Notes: a model not told the origin generated them from the letters alone. A stretch of DNA of 64,000 nt from DATMNR01 sp963702765 (GCA_963702765.1 CAVPEB010000019.1:124001-188000); one strand, 5' to 3'; shown: positions 17,930-29,200, counted from the first letter of the stretch. Translations and numbers: made by a program.

Positions 17930-18343
17930 TTATTGCTCTTTGCGACGTTTTCTACGTTCTTCGTCCAGGTCGGTTACAGTACCCTCAACAATCCGTCCAT
18001 TTACATCTTGTTCTTCGAAGCTATCAAGGGGATAACGCGGAGGATAGCCGCGTTGCATGCGCTGTACCTCAGTAAAGACTTTTGTGACACCAGTGCTCAC
18101 ATTAAACAAGAATAAAAGCAGTGCAAGCCCAGCCCAAACAGCAAGGCCGACGAGCAAGGTACCGAAGAATCCGACAACGCCGTTGATAATGCTTTCATAG
18201 ATAACAGCCGCCAGAATAAGTACATAAAAAAAGCGCACCAACACCCTCAAAAGCCAGTGCATAAACCAGAATACAGCCTTCACTGGATCGGAAGGCATTT
18301 CCCAACGCGGTAGTAACTCGCGTTTCGGTTTCAAGTATCTCAC
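17930..18343 (-). CDS. Small membrane protein with two hydrophobic segments
   Basis: About 137 residues. After a basic start come two membrane segments at roughly residues 27-52 and 58-83, then a charged C-terminal tail rich in Arg, Lys and Glu that is likely cytoplasmic. The GTG at 18343 sits at a better distance from AAAGGAG than the TTG just before it. It is convergent with manA (14 bases between stops). No family is recognised. Confidence 0.7.
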   Translation of the reverse strand: MRYLKPKRELLPRWEMPSDPVKAVFWFMHWLLRVLVRFFYVLILAAVIYESIINGVVGFFGTLLVGLAVWAGLALLLFLFNVSTGVTKVFTEVQRMQRGYPPRYPLDSFEEQDVNGRIVEGTVTDLDEERRKRRKEQ

Positions 18344-18487
18344 CAAGTCTCCTTTGAGTTCCCTCTAAAGAAACAAATGCATGCTTAGCCATCATCTTAT
18401 ATGAACATATCGTTACCTTATATTGTATCAGTCTTGTGTTACATACGCCAGGGGTTTTTTCATGAGGTTGAAAGAGAAATGCCAGGT

Positions 18488-20614
18488 TTACCTTCCGTAG
18501 TTTGAAGGAACAATGGTTGTGTATTGTTGATCTCTGATATTTTCTAGATGAAATGATCCATACGAAATGTCCAATGGTTTGGTAGTAAAAGACTTTGCGG
18601 TTATCGTCATCGATAATGGCGAAGTGGCGTTTTGGGAAAGCGGGAAAGTCACTATGAGTTGGTCTCCTGCTCGTATAGACGTTGAGATACATTGGCTAGA
18701 AATGGTTGTATTGCCGCTAAATAACGCATTCATCGAATACGTATACGTAGTGCGATAGGCTGGTACAGCCGAATGGAGATAACTCCAACGTGTAGTGTAC
18801 CAGGACATGTCATCAAATCTGAATTGTTGAACTTGTGAGTCAAGTAGTTGTAGATGATGCACATAAGCTTCATGAGAAGGAGTCGAATTTGAAGCAGCGA
18901 TTGGCTGAACAATATAGAGTTGGAATGGCACTCCTCCAAGGCGTTCTGGTCTACTAACCAACGTCGCTTTAGCGAAGTGGTTCAGCAAAGCCAGCGATAA
19001 TGTATCGTAAGGACCGATAAGCATGGCAGCGGGACCAGTAATAGCATTCGGTAAAACAAGACAACGTGAAGCATCAAAGAGCGTTGTAGGTGTGTGCATC
19101 TGTTCAGCAAGATAATCTAGAGAGGTTTGAGTATACTGATCTGTAGCAATATACACATGGTTAAGATTATGCTGCATGGCTAGCCTATCTGTTTCCTTGA
19201 GTGCTTCTTCTAAGGAACTCAGAGTGTTATAACTGTATCCATGCGGATTGGTGCCACTGGCTTCATCAATCAGCCCGGCTACACTACCCAGGAGTTGTGC
19301 AGCGATTACAACGCATGTAGCTACAAAAACCCCATAGTATGCGATATTCCACACCCTTCCCCGATGGTGAAACCAAGAGGCTAACGTGGAGAGTAAAATC
19401 CCGATGATGATAAAAGGCCCTGGCAAGACCATGAGTAGATAATATGGAAAGACGGGCGTAGCATGGCGTGAAAGAATCAGAATAGGCACTATTTGCCAGC
19501 AAAGTAGTAAAAAGTAACCGCATCTTTGGGGAGCTGCACGAAAATCTGTCAATAAGGCACTCACTGTGTGCAGTGTTCTCCTGAGAGCATGGTGAGTGCC
19601 TGTACTTTCTTCAACTACAATGTCTGCACTTTTCCACACATGCGGAGAAGAGATTACCCCCATGATAATTGATGCAAAACCCAAAACTATTAAGAGAGCC
19701 ATGATAGGAATTAACCACCCAAGCAGAGGAATAAGTTTATACTCGAGAGCATGGGCATTGGTAGGAAGGTTGCCATAAGGATTTAAAAAAAGCATATAAT
19801 CGTTGAGTGCTGTTAAATCAATATGAGAATGGAGTTTTAACATTTGCAAGAGAAGGCTCAGATCAGCGAATTTGATAGAGAATTCCCACAGAATGTAGCT
19901 AGAGAAGAGCAGCAAGAGAAAGATAAAACCCAAAACCAGGTCTCGTACGCGTACTGTACCAGGAGAAAGCATTAGTGCCACAAGTAATAGCAGAGAGAGA
20001 ATAATAGTAGTCTCGTGCAACTGGATCATTATTCCTAACAATATCAGTGCAGGGAAAAGCCAGCCCTTTCGACGATCAACCACGCCCCAGTAAAGAGCAA
20101 AAATAAAAAGCACCACAAATGGTGCGATCATGTTTTGTTGCCAGATGAAGCGGCTATAGTGCAGAGGCCCCGAGGCTGTTGCATAGAGTAGTGATGCGAT
20201 GATGGAAGCTACTCTTCCATAATAACGTCGTACAAATATATAGGTAAGTAGAACAGCTATGATGTTAAGAATCCCTACAAAAATTGCTCCCCCTATTGGA
20301 TTGGAACTAATAGCAGCAGGAATCATAAGCAGGTAAATCACGGCAGGAGGATTCACTATACGAATGGAGGCAATGTTGCTGGTAGCGGGTATTAGCCCAT
20401 GACTTATTGCATCCCTGGCCATCCGAAAGACCATTGCCTGATCTGCATCAAACTCAGTAGTAGTAAGTTGATAAAAACGCAAGAAAGCAGCTATAGCAAG
20501 AATTGGCACGATTTCCCATACACCTATCCAGGAACCTATCTTTTTCAGGAAGGCACTTCTATCTGGATTGAATGCTTGAGCAGTTTGAGTTGTATCGAAA
20601 TATGTGTTTGACAT
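18488..20614 (-). CDS. GT39/ArnT-like polytopic glycosyltransferase
   Basis: A 708-residue membrane protein with about 11-13 hydrophobic segments in its first 430 residues and a soluble C-terminal part of about 250 residues. The first loop carries the acidic motif TEFDADQAMVFRMA, at the position of the catalytic Asp in the PMT/ArnT GT-C superfamily, and is followed by IRIVNPPAVIYLLMIPAA. Such enzymes move sugars from polyprenyl phosphate carriers on the outer face of the membrane. Donor and acceptor are unknown. The closest gene is thrC, on the same strand, with a 64-base gap. Confidence 0.83.
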   Translation of the reverse strand: MSNTYFDTTQTAQAFNPDRSAFLKKIGSWIGVWEIVPILAIAAFLRFYQLTTTEFDADQAMVFRMARDAISHGLIPATSNIASIRIVNPPAVIYLLMIPAAISSNPIGGAIFVGILNIIAVLLTYIFVRRYYGRVASIIASLLYATASGPLHYSRFIWQQNMIAPFVVLFIFALYWGVVDRRKGWLFPALILLGIMIQLHETTIILSLLLLVALMLSPGTVRVRDLVLGFIFLLLLFSSYILWEFSIKFADLSLLLQMLKLHSHIDLTALNDYMLFLNPYGNLPTNAHALEYKLIPLLGWLIPIMALLIVLGFASIIMGVISSPHVWKSADIVVEESTGTHHALRRTLHTVSALLTDFRAAPQRCGYFLLLCWQIVPILILSRHATPVFPYYLLMVLPGPFIIIGILLSTLASWFHHRGRVWNIAYYGVFVATCVVIAAQLLGSVAGLIDEASGTNPHGYSYNTLSSLEEALKETDRLAMQHNLNHVYIATDQYTQTSLDYLAEQMHTPTTLFDASRCLVLPNAITGPAAMLIGPYDTLSLALLNHFAKATLVSRPERLGGVPFQLYIVQPIAASNSTPSHEAYVHHLQLLDSQVQQFRFDDMSWYTTRWSYLHSAVPAYRTTYTYSMNALFSGNTTISSQCISTSIRAGDQLIVTFPLSQNATSPLSMTITAKSFTTKPLDISYGSFHLENIRDQQYTTIVPSNYGR

Positions 20615-20678
20615 TCCATTCCCAGCAGGGTTTACCTTGATTAAACTATTTCATACTGTGAAAAAGCACAATTTGCGC

Positions 20679-22136
20679 CTAAAAAGAAAGGTTGTTTACC
20701 AAATATGTTCTCACAGCTTCGAGGTTTGCTGTGATTGCATCATCCTGCTCAGGTTGGGGTATACCTGTATGGCTATCCTTGAGTAAATTGCCCGTTAAAA
20801 TCCCAACAACCCGCTCTTCGCGTTTGATGATACCCCACTCCACAAGCTTGCGGGTACCTGCTAAGGTAGCGGCAGAAGCGGGTTCGCAGCCAATGCCGGA
20901 GCGATCAATAACTGTTTTGGCTGCCAGAATTTCTTCGTCGGTCACTTCCTCAACAACACCATTCGTCTCTTCGATGACCTGGCGCGCTCGCGAATAACTA
21001 ACGGGATCGCCGATCTTGATGGCACTGGCGATAGTCTGGGCCTGCACATGCTCTCTATGACTAAAACCACGCTTATAGCTTCGAAAGAAAGGATTAGCGC
21101 CTGACGCTTGAATTGATGCAATTCGAGGCACATGAGCAATTAATCCAAGTGTATGGGCCTGTCGAAACGCTTTACCGATGGCCGAGGTGTTACCCAGATT
21201 ACCTGCAGGCAATACGAGCCAGTCTGGGGCTTCCCAATTGAGTTGTTGTAACAACTCAAAGCCAATAGCTTTTTGACCTTCAATTCGAAATGGATTGAGC
21301 GAATTAAGCAAATATATACCCAGTTCGTTGCAAACCTGTTCAACTAAACGCATCGCATCATCGAAATCACCCTCGATATGAACAGTCATGGCCCCATAAG
21401 CCAGAGATTGCGCCAATTTCCCTGCGGCAACATTCGATGCAGGTAAGAAGACGATACCTGGTAGCCCAAGCTGTGCAGCATATGATGCTAAAGAAGCTGA
21501 AGTATTCCCTGTTGAGGCACAAGCAACAGCACGTGCTCCAAGGAGATTGGCCATAGTTACACCAACTGTCATTCCACGATCTTTAAAACTTCCTGTTGGA
21601 TTTTCGCCCTCGTGCTTTAGAAAGAAGTAGTCCAGCCCGGCATATTGACCAATGTGCCTGTGTCCTGCACGATGATTGCCACAATTTTCTCTCCCAACGG
21701 GATACAGACCAGTATTTCCTTCTGGGCGACTCACAATGTATTGTTCGGGAATGGGCAGGATCAACTCGCGATACCGCCATACACCGCTTGTGTTGGATAT
21801 CTTTTCATTGAAATTGACAGGCCATGCCATAGATTGCGCGGCACGTTCTTCAAAAAGCTGTCGCCATTGTGATCCAGCAAAGTCTTGGACACCACTTTCA
21901 GAAGTTGTGTGAGTCTCCAATCCCCTCTGCAAAGCAGATCCCTGATTCAAGGGATATTGAATTGTTGTATCTACATCAAGGACGCCGCCACAATCGCAGC
22001 GATAACGAGGTTGATCGCTTATGCCTGGATACAGAGAGCCACATTCAACACAGCGCAGTTCAATAACCGACGCCAGCTGTTTCAGCACGCTACTGTTTGA
22101 TCGATCAGGCTGTAGCTCTATAGAAGTCTCCCCCAT
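20679..22136 (-). CDS. thrC: Threonine synthase
   Basis: Converts O-phosphohomoserine to threonine with PLP. The 485-residue protein begins with a zinc-ribbon-like segment (LRCVECGSLYPGI, then YRCDCGGVLDV), common in this branch. The PLP lysine is in GSFKDRGMTVGV, followed by ACASTGNTSASLASYAAQLG. The phosphate-binding loop is in VLPAGNLGNTSAIGKAF. It lies 41 bases after thrB on the same strand, so the last two steps of threonine synthesis are probably one transcript. ATG 22136 has only a distant purine-rich site upstream. Confidence 0.94.
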   Translation of the reverse strand: MGETSIELQPDRSNSSVLKQLASVIELRCVECGSLYPGISDQPRYRCDCGGVLDVDTTIQYPLNQGSALQRGLETHTTSESGVQDFAGSQWRQLFEERAAQSMAWPVNFNEKISNTSGVWRYRELILPIPEQYIVSRPEGNTGLYPVGRENCGNHRAGHRHIGQYAGLDYFFLKHEGENPTGSFKDRGMTVGVTMANLLGARAVACASTGNTSASLASYAAQLGLPGIVFLPASNVAAGKLAQSLAYGAMTVHIEGDFDDAMRLVEQVCNELGIYLLNSLNPFRIEGQKAIGFELLQQLNWEAPDWLVLPAGNLGNTSAIGKAFRQAHTLGLIAHVPRIASIQASGANPFFRSYKRGFSHREHVQAQTIASAIKIGDPVSYSRARQVIEETNGVVEEVTDEEILAAKTVIDRSGIGCEPASAATLAGTRKLVEWGIIKREERVVGILTGNLLKDSHTGIPQPEQDDAITANLEAVRTYLVNNLSF

Positions 22137-22177
22137 AGTGGGTATTGGAATCCTTTCTAGTTCGGAAAGAGTTGGTT

Positions 22178-23182
22178 TTAAGGAAGAGCATTTGAAGGAA
22201 AGTCATAATTGCTTTGCTTCCGCTTTTTACTTCTACTCGTGGATATTACTCTTGCGCCAACCTGATCAGCGCGTAAAATCATGCCAGTACCATCCACACC
22301 TGCTGAATGTGCAGTCTCACGCATTGCGCGTAGTATCGCTTGAAAATTAGAACTTGCAAGAGCAATTAGTGATGAACCACCACCTGAAAGGCTCGCTCCA
22401 TATGCTCCTGCATCAAGGGCTGCTTGAATAATATCTGGCATAGCGGGAAAGAGCGCCTGGCGGTAAGGCTGGTGAAGGCGATCTTGCATAGCTTCACCAA
22501 TAAGTTCATAGCGACCCGTCTGCAATGCAGTTAAAAAAAGCGCAACGCGTCCAGTATTGAAGGTGACATCATTTCTGGAATATTCTGTGGGGAGCAACTT
22601 CCTTCCAGTTACAGTATCCATTGGAAACGATGGTGTAAAAATGATCGCCTTCAATGCATCGGGGAAACGCGTTTTCACAGCTCGAATCTCACCATATACC
22701 GTTGTAGTAGCAACCAGTCCACCTAGCAAAGCTGGTGCAACATTATCGGGATGGTTGCCAGCTTCAGATTCTACCGCAGGGGCCAGGAGCTCCTCTTTCG
22801 GCACTCCCAGACCTTTGATACGCAAAAGTTCATTTGCTGCAACCAGGCCACCTACGACAGCAGTCGCACTACTACCCAACCCGCAACCGGGCGCGATGGC
22901 TATGGTCATACGAATTTTTACCGCCGGGAGGTCTACTTGCTTACGTTGAAAGAGCAACGCGAAAGCCTGGAAAAACAAGTTATCTGGTCCCTTTGAGAGA
23001 ATGTCTCCCAGTTGACCTTGAACTTCAATTTGTGGTGTCCACGGATCACCCTCTATTATTTCAACATCAAAACGGTTATAGAGTTGGAGCGCAAGTCCTA
23101 GGGTGTCAAACCCAGGTCCTAAATTTGCCGACGTTGCAGGTGTTAAGACAGCCACTGAGACGGGTAGCGGTACAAGTACCAA
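22178..23182 (-). CDS. thrB: Homoserine kinase
   Basis: GHMP-family kinase that phosphorylates homoserine with ATP. The N-terminus has TPATSANLGPGFDTLGLAL, the central ATP-binding loop is APGCGLGSSATAVVGGLVAAN, and the C-terminal GHMP motif is AGAYGASLSGGGSSLIAL. Length 334 is slightly long for the family because of the N-terminus and C-terminal tail. Translation appears to start at TTG 23182 (AAGGA about nine bases upstream); a GTG nine codons inside is possible. It pairs with thrC downstream. Confidence 0.94.
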   Translation of the reverse strand: MVLVPLPVSVAVLTPATSANLGPGFDTLGLALQLYNRFDVEIIEGDPWTPQIEVQGQLGDILSKGPDNLFFQAFALLFQRKQVDLPAVKIRMTIAIAPGCGLGSSATAVVGGLVAANELLRIKGLGVPKEELLAPAVESEAGNHPDNVAPALLGGLVATTTVYGEIRAVKTRFPDALKAIIFTPSFPMDTVTGRKLLPTEYSRNDVTFNTGRVALFLTALQTGRYELIGEAMQDRLHQPYRQALFPAMPDIIQAALDAGAYGASLSGGGSSLIALASSNFQAILRAMRETAHSAGVDGTGMILRADQVGARVISTSRSKKRKQSNYDFPSNALP

Positions 23183-23286
23183 TGTGAGTATCCTTTACTA
23201 TGTTGCGTTGCTAATCATACAGACTGAGCCAATATTTGCTATTGGGGACGAAGCAGTTCTATTTTAACAGGTTTGCCGCTAAATGT

Positions 23287-23305
23287 AACCCCATGAATAG
23301 GGGTT
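23287..23305 (-). terminator. Weak hairpin between thpR and thrB
   Basis: AACCCC (23287-23292) and GGGGTT (23300-23305) form a six-pair stem with a seven-base loop, about 25 bases downstream of the thpR stop. There is no proper T run on the reverse strand, so terminator function is uncertain. Confidence 0.3.
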
Positions 23306-23329
23306 TTCACAAGCAAGCTTTACTTACTC

Positions 23330-23938
23330 TTACGAAAAGGAGTCAGATTTCGTGAAAGAGCATTCTTTCAAGCAAGTATATTTTGCACCCGATCGAGAGA
23401 GTTCGCTTTTCATAACACACAACGTGTTCACTGGATAGATGGCTGAAGCTAAACCGGCTACTCTACTATGTAGCAGACGTTGCAATCGTTGTTGAGCATC
23501 AGGTGACAATGGCTGCTTGATGCGTGCGAGTGTAAGGTGAGGAGAGAAAGGCCGCTTTTCTACCTCAAAACCCCGTAATTCAAGCTCTTTAGAAAGTACA
23601 CGATGCACCAGTTGCAGTGGTGATCCCTGTACTTTTCCGGATGGCAAATCTTCAACGCCCATCCAAATTACACGAGGTTGCAGTGATGAACCGAAGATAC
23701 CTAACTCTTTGAGACGATACTCAAACGAAGTAGCTTTGCGTACCGCTGCACCAGTAGCAGAAATAGCCTCTACCAGTTGTTCATCGGTCAATTCACCAAG
23801 AAAGGCTAACGTAAGATGGATTCCAAGAGGATCCACCCATCGTATGTCAGGTAACTCTTGAGATGCCTGACTTATGATTTCACCGAGAAAGCGCTGTAAC
23901 GCTTCATTCAATTCAAGCGCAATAAATGTTCGTGTCAT
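23330..23938 (-). CDS. thpR: RNA 2',3'-cyclic phosphodiesterase (ThpR/LigT)
   Basis: A 2H phosphoesterase that opens 2',3'-cyclic phosphates on RNA ends. Both catalytic HxTx motifs are present: IHLTLAFLGE near residue 42 and PHLTLARIKQ near residue 130. Length 202 is normal. Its ATG overlaps the last codons of ftsH by four bases, so the two are translationally coupled. Confidence 0.93.
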   Translation of the reverse strand: MTRTFIALELNEALQRFLGEIISQASQELPDIRWVDPLGIHLTLAFLGELTDEQLVEAISATGAAVRKATSFEYRLKELGIFGSSLQPRVIWMGVEDLPSGKVQGSPLQLVHRVLSKELELRGFEVEKRPFSPHLTLARIKQPLSPDAQQRLQRLLHSRVAGLASAIYPVNTLCVMKSELSRSGAKYTCLKECSFTKSDSFS

Positions 23939-25773
23939 GCGGAAAACAACAATGCATCAAGTTCTGGACCATCAATTGTTTCGACCTCAATGAGATGCTC
24001 TGATATAGCAATGAGTTTATCTTTTTTCTCGTTTAGAATGCTCAGTGCAGTTTCATAAGCTTGTTCAACAAGCAATGAAATCTCCCTGTCAATCCTTGCA
24101 GCCATCTCAGAGCTGACGGGGGAAGTAGTATCAGAATCAGTTTTGAGCGAAATAAGGCCAAGAGGACTCATACCAAATTCACATACCATGCGACGGGCTA
24201 TATTTGTCACATATTCGATATCCTGGCTCGCTCCTGTCGTTATATCGCCAAAGATGATCTCCTCAGAAGCACGTCCACCCATAGCTCCTGCCATTTTTGC
24301 CAGTAACTCTGACTTGCGCATGAGATAGCGATCCTCGGCTGGTGCCTGCACTGTAATGCCAAGAGCCATGCCTCGCGATATTGCAGTTACTTTGTGAACT
24401 GGATCAGCGCCGGGTATAGACCGCATAACAATAGCATGACCTACTTCATGGTAAGCAATAATTTTCTTTTCCGCTTCGGAAATCATACGACTTTTACGCT
24501 CGGGTCCTGCCATCACTCGTAAAATGGCCTCTTCCAGTTCGGTTTTGCGGATATCATCCTGATGGCGACGAGCAGCAAGTAAGGCAGCTTCGTTCAAAAG
24601 ATTGGAGAGATCAGCACCAGAGAAACCAACAGTCTGACGAGCCAGTTGCATCAAGTCAACATTGTCTGCTAGCGGCTTGCCCTTTGCATGTACTTCAAGA
24701 ATTGCGAGACGCCCGCGAATATCAGGTTTGTCCAGCATTACCTGTCGATCAAAACGGCCTGGGCGCAGCAGTGCCGGATCAAGAACATCAGGACGGTTGG
24801 TAGCAGCGATGACTACAATATTAGTATTTTTGTCAAAACCATCCAATTCAACGAGTAACTGGTTGAGTGTCTGTTCACGTTCGTCATTACCGCCTGTACT
24901 AGAGCTGTTACGATGACGTCCGACAGCATCAATCTCATCGATAAATATTATACATGGTGCATGCTCTTTTGCCTCTTTAAATAGGTCTCGCGCTCGTGCA
25001 GCTCCAACACCTACAAACATCTCAACAAATTCTGATCCGCTAATGCTGAAGAAAGCTACGTTCGCTTCACCTGCGACTGCACGTGAGATGAGCGTCTTGC
25101 CAGTGCCAGGAGCACCTACCAGTAGTACACCCTTCGGGGTTCGGGCACCCATCGAGACAAAGCGTGCAGGGTATTTGAGGAACTCTACGATTTCCTCAAG
25201 TTCCATCTTCGCTTCCTCTACACCTGCAACATCCCTGAACAGCACTGTTGGATGCGACTCATTAAAGCGTTTGGCTTTTGAGCGAGCAAAAGTCCCTGCT
25301 TGAGCACCAATACCACCCCGGCGAAAGAAGAGGTAGATAGCACCTATAACTATACCTAACAACAAAAAGTCTAACAATCCCTGCATCCATTGGTTCTGCT
25401 GTCCGTTATCAATGCTGACGACGACACCATCGTGCCTGAAGATTTCAGTGACAGACTGCCCATCTTCTTTGACCGCGTGATAATGTTGGCCTTTGATATC
25501 TATCGCATAAATATCGTCTCCATTAATGGTTACCGACTTCAGTACATGTTGATCCGCAAGATTTAGAACATCGCTAATCGGCCTCTCCTGGATGTCGAAG
25601 TGGCTCAAATTGCTATTTATAGCACGAGCAGTAATTATTCCCGCGAACAGGATGACCATCAGCGCCACAATAGCAAGAACACCATAACGCAAAAATATCA
25701 CTCGCACTCTGGTAGATTTGGGGGGAGAATTTGGATCTTTTGGTTCCTGGTTATCTGGTTGAGGCATTTCCAT
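23935..25773 (-). CDS. ftsH: FtsH ATP-dependent zinc metalloprotease
   Basis: Membrane-anchored AAA+ protease for quality control of membrane and regulatory proteins. The 612-residue protein has a first membrane segment near residues 25-47, an external domain, a second near 130-150, the AAA module (Walker A VGAPGTGKTLIS, Walker B CIIFIDEIDAVG, second region of homology ATNRPDVLDPALLRPGRFDR), then the protease site HEVGHAI with the third zinc ligand in TGASQDIEY. HEVGH keeps the HExxH rule, although most FtsH have HEAGH. The C-terminal tail is short. ATG 25773 has only a weak ribosome binding site; a second ATG lies two codons on. Confidence 0.95.
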   Translation of the reverse strand: MEMPQPDNQEPKDPNSPPKSTRVRVIFLRYGVLAIVALMVILFAGIITARAINSNLSHFDIQERPISDVLNLADQHVLKSVTINGDDIYAIDIKGQHYHAVKEDGQSVTEIFRHDGVVVSIDNGQQNQWMQGLLDFLLLGIVIGAIYLFFRRGGIGAQAGTFARSKAKRFNESHPTVLFRDVAGVEEAKMELEEIVEFLKYPARFVSMGARTPKGVLLVGAPGTGKTLISRAVAGEANVAFFSISGSEFVEMFVGVGAARARDLFKEAKEHAPCIIFIDEIDAVGRHRNSSSTGGNDEREQTLNQLLVELDGFDKNTNIVVIAATNRPDVLDPALLRPGRFDRQVMLDKPDIRGRLAILEVHAKGKPLADNVDLMQLARQTVGFSGADLSNLLNEAALLAARRHQDDIRKTELEEAILRVMAGPERKSRMISEAEKKIIAYHEVGHAIVMRSIPGADPVHKVTAISRGMALGITVQAPAEDRYLMRKSELLAKMAGAMGGRASEEIIFGDITTGASQDIEYVTNIARRMVCEFGMSPLGLISLKTDSDTTSPVSSEMAARIDREISLLVEQAYETALSILNEKKDKLIAISEHLIEVETIDGPELDALLFSA

Positions 25774-26236
25774 GAGGTAACATCAGACCCTTCTAATTGT
25801 TCAATAGATAAGCGGACAACCGTTATGGCAGAAGTCCTTACGACTGTAGCGACCGTGCCCCCAGGCAAAGGTCATTCAAAGCGTAGCAAACTGTACTATG
25901 ATATGTCAAAAAGGGTATGTTGGAAGTATATCTCATACTGTAAAGGTAATCAAGATTATTGTTCAGTTGCTAGGGATTTTTTAAATATGTTTCTTCTTCA
26001 GGCTTGCTGTCAAATGAGCCAGATCTTTCATAGTGTAGAGAGTTTTTTTGCACGCTTGCCAGCGCAAAAACTCTCTACACTATCACATGAGCGTGCCAAA
26101 GGCACATATGAGAGAGTTAAATTGACTTATGAAGAGCTTTGTTAGTTGCTTTTGATAAAGCGAAAGATGATACAATATTTACGTGAAATAGTTGACAGAT
26201 TGCCTGATATTTTCCCAACTTCGAGGTAAGTATCTT
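25774..26236. other. Divergent ftsH-fdh intergenic region with hairpins
   Basis: About 460 bases between divergent genes. It holds a long inverted repeat (26031-26082) and a small hairpin GTGCC/GGCAC at about 26093-26105. Promoter-like hexamers for the formate dehydrogenase operon are poor: TACAAT at 26171-26176 with TTGCTT at 26146, a 19-base spacer. I see no small gene I would defend. Confidence 0.45.
26031..26082. repeat. Long inverted repeat upstream of the formate dehydrogenase operon
   Basis: TAGTGTAGAGAGTTTTT at the left end pairs with AAAAACTCTCTACACTA at the right end. Two unpaired T are the only interruption, and a GC pair lies further in, giving about 19 pairs with a loop of roughly a dozen bases. 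It could be a bidirectional terminator, a binding site, or the remains of a miniature transposable element. Confidence 0.7.
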
Positions 26237-29200
26237 ATGCAAGAGTATCTTTCATCAACAGAATCTGAGTACATGCTACCACCTATCGTGGCACAGGTTA
26301 TGCAGGTTGGTTCAAAGACACAGCCTTTTAGCTTGGAGAGCCACGAGATGGCTCCACGTATTCGCGATGCAAAAGTTGTGCATAGTGTCTGCCCCTACTG
26401 TGCAGTTGGTTGTGGCTTGAATGTCTACGTCAAAGATGGTAGAGTCATCGACATTGAAGGTAACCCCGACAGCCCCATTAACCATGGGACTTTATGCCCA
26501 AAGGGTGCAGCCACTTTCCAATACACCATTAATCCCAACCGATTAACTCAGGTGCTTCACAGGGCGCCTTATAGCGATCACTGGGAAGTGAAGTCACTCG
26601 ATTGGGCTATGGAACAGATTGCGCAAAGGATCAAACAAACTCGCGACGAGACATTTGTTGAACGTTTACCAGATGGGCGCGAGGTGAATCATACTCTTGG
26701 TATAGCCTCTCTCGGCGGCGCGACTCTGGATGTTGAAGAGAACTATTTAATGAAGAAGCTCTTCAATGGCGGACTTGGCATCGTCTCGATTGAGAATCAG
26801 GCCCGTATATGACACAGCTCCACTGTACCCGGTCTGGGTACAACGCTAGGACGTGGCGGCGCTACCACTTTTCCACAGGATCTTGTAAATAGTGATGCTA
26901 TTTTGATCATGGGTAGTAACATGGCTGAAGCTCACCCGATTGCTTTTGCCAATGTAGTCAAAGCTAAAGAGCGTGGAGCCAAAGTAATACATGTCGATCC
27001 TCACTATTCGCGGACTTCGGCTCTGGCGAATGTCTATGTTGCCACCCGCGCCGGAAGCGATATAGTTTTCCTCGGCGCTGTTATTCGTCATTTGCTTGAA
27101 ACAAGCAGTTACTTCCATGATTACGTTGTACATTTTACTAACGCTGCAACGTTGATCCGCGGAGACTTTGGCGATACTGAAGATCTCGATGGGCTGTTTT
27201 CTGGGTTTGATCCAAAAACCGAAACATACTCCGATCAAAGCACCTGGGACTACGAGCGTGACTCAGAAGGGCGCCCCTTGACTGATCCAACATTGCAACA
27301 TCCTCGCTGCGTTTTCCAGATTATGCGCCGTCATTTTGCTCGCTATACGCCTGAAATGGTTGAGGAAGTCTGTGGAGTATCGCGCGAACAATGGTTACAA
27401 GTTACGCAAACATTGATTGAGAATTCTGGACGTGAACGCACTTCAGCCCTCTGTTACGCTGTCGGCTGGACACAGCAATCCAAAGGTGTGCAAATCATAC
27501 GCGCAGCCGCAATTATTCAGCTCTTACTCGGCAACATCGGTCGACCTGGAGGAGGTATTATGGCATTGCGCGGGCACGCCTCAATTCAGGGTTCGACTGA
27601 TGTACCGACATTGTATGATCTACTGGCCGGATACATGCCACAGCCCAGCGCAATAATTGAACCACAGCCACATTCCGAGCAAAGTCCCGATGCAACAACA
27701 TGGGGAGAGAAGAGAGATACACCATCGAATGTGTTATCACAGCAAACCCTGGATGAGTACATTAACACATCCGGGCAAAAGCTAGGTTGGTGGTCGAACA
27801 TTCCTGCTTATATCAGAAGCTTACTACAAGCCTGGTATGGAGAAGCTGCTAATGAGGAAGATGGCAATTGCAGTTACCGCTGGCTGCCAAAGATTATCGG
27901 GGATCACTCGCACCTGGCAACCAGCTATGAAATGCTGGATGGCAAGGTGCGTGGCTATTTACTCTTTGGTCAGAATCCCGCTGCTGGCAGCACGAACTCA
28001 CGCATGCAACGCAAAGCACTGGAGCAATTGGACTGGATGGTCGTGCGCGATCTCTACGAGGTTGAATTGGCCGCCTTCTGGTATAAGCAACCTGGATTTG
28101 GTCCTGAAACAGAACATGTTGATTCGAGCAAGATAAAGACAGAGGTATTTCTCTTGCCCGCTGCGGCCTCAACCGAAAAAGAGGGCTGCTTCACGAATAC
28201 ACAGCGTCTCCTACAATGGAGAGACAAAGCAGTAGACCCACCTGGAGATGCGCGTTCAGATCTGTGGTTCGTGTATCACCTTGGAAGACGTCTGAAAGAT
28301 CTCTATGCAGGTAGTACTGATCCAAAAGATCGCCCGCTGCAAGCATTGACCTGGGACTATACTCGTGAGGAACCGGAGCCTGATTTGCATATTGATGACG
28401 AGCCCGATACTCTGCTCGTTCTAAAAGAGATCAATGGCTATTATGTACGCCAATTGAATCAAGAAGAAAAAAAGAGTGACATATATCATGTAAACTTGCT
28501 CCGAGATGCTCCACATGTGCCTGGATTTGCCGCACTTAAGAGCGACGGAAGCACAGCATGCGGTTCCTGGATTTATAGCGGTGTCTATCCTGAACCCGGC
28601 AATAACCGGGCTGCATCACGTATCTCTGATGGCTATACGTTCTTGCAGTGGGGCTTTTCCTGGCCCGCTAATCGACGTATTCTCTATAATCGCGCTTCGG
28701 CAGACCCACAGGGTCGTCCATGGTCTGATCGCAAAAAATACGTATGGTGGGATGAAGATCAGCAAAAATGGACTGGGGTTGATATCCCGGATTTTCCAGT
28801 AAACAAACCACCTGACTACACTCCTCCGACGGGCGCAGTAGGTATTGATGCGCATTCCGGTAGTGACCCATTCATTATGAAACCAGATGGGAAAGGATGG
28901 CTGTTTGTACCCAAAGGGCTGAAAGATGGACCACTGCCTGCCCATTATGAAGCAGCGGAGTCACCTGTTCATAATGCGCTCTATCAACAGCAGAGCAACC
29001 CTGCTGCTAAATATTACCGCAGCCGCCCTGATAATCGACTTGCTGCGGTCGGTGATCCAAACTACCCCATAGTCATTACAACGTACCGTTTGACTGAACA
29101 TCACGTCAGCGGACCGATGACACGTTGGATGCCCTGGCTCAACGCATTGCAGCCATCTCTTTTCGCTGAATTGAGTCCCGAACTGGCGACTGAACGCAAT

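Noticed and set aside
25600..26145. Forward ORF across the ftsH start and the intergenic hairpin
   Set aside because: Its first third is antisense to ftsH and the rest runs through an inverted repeat; no start signal.
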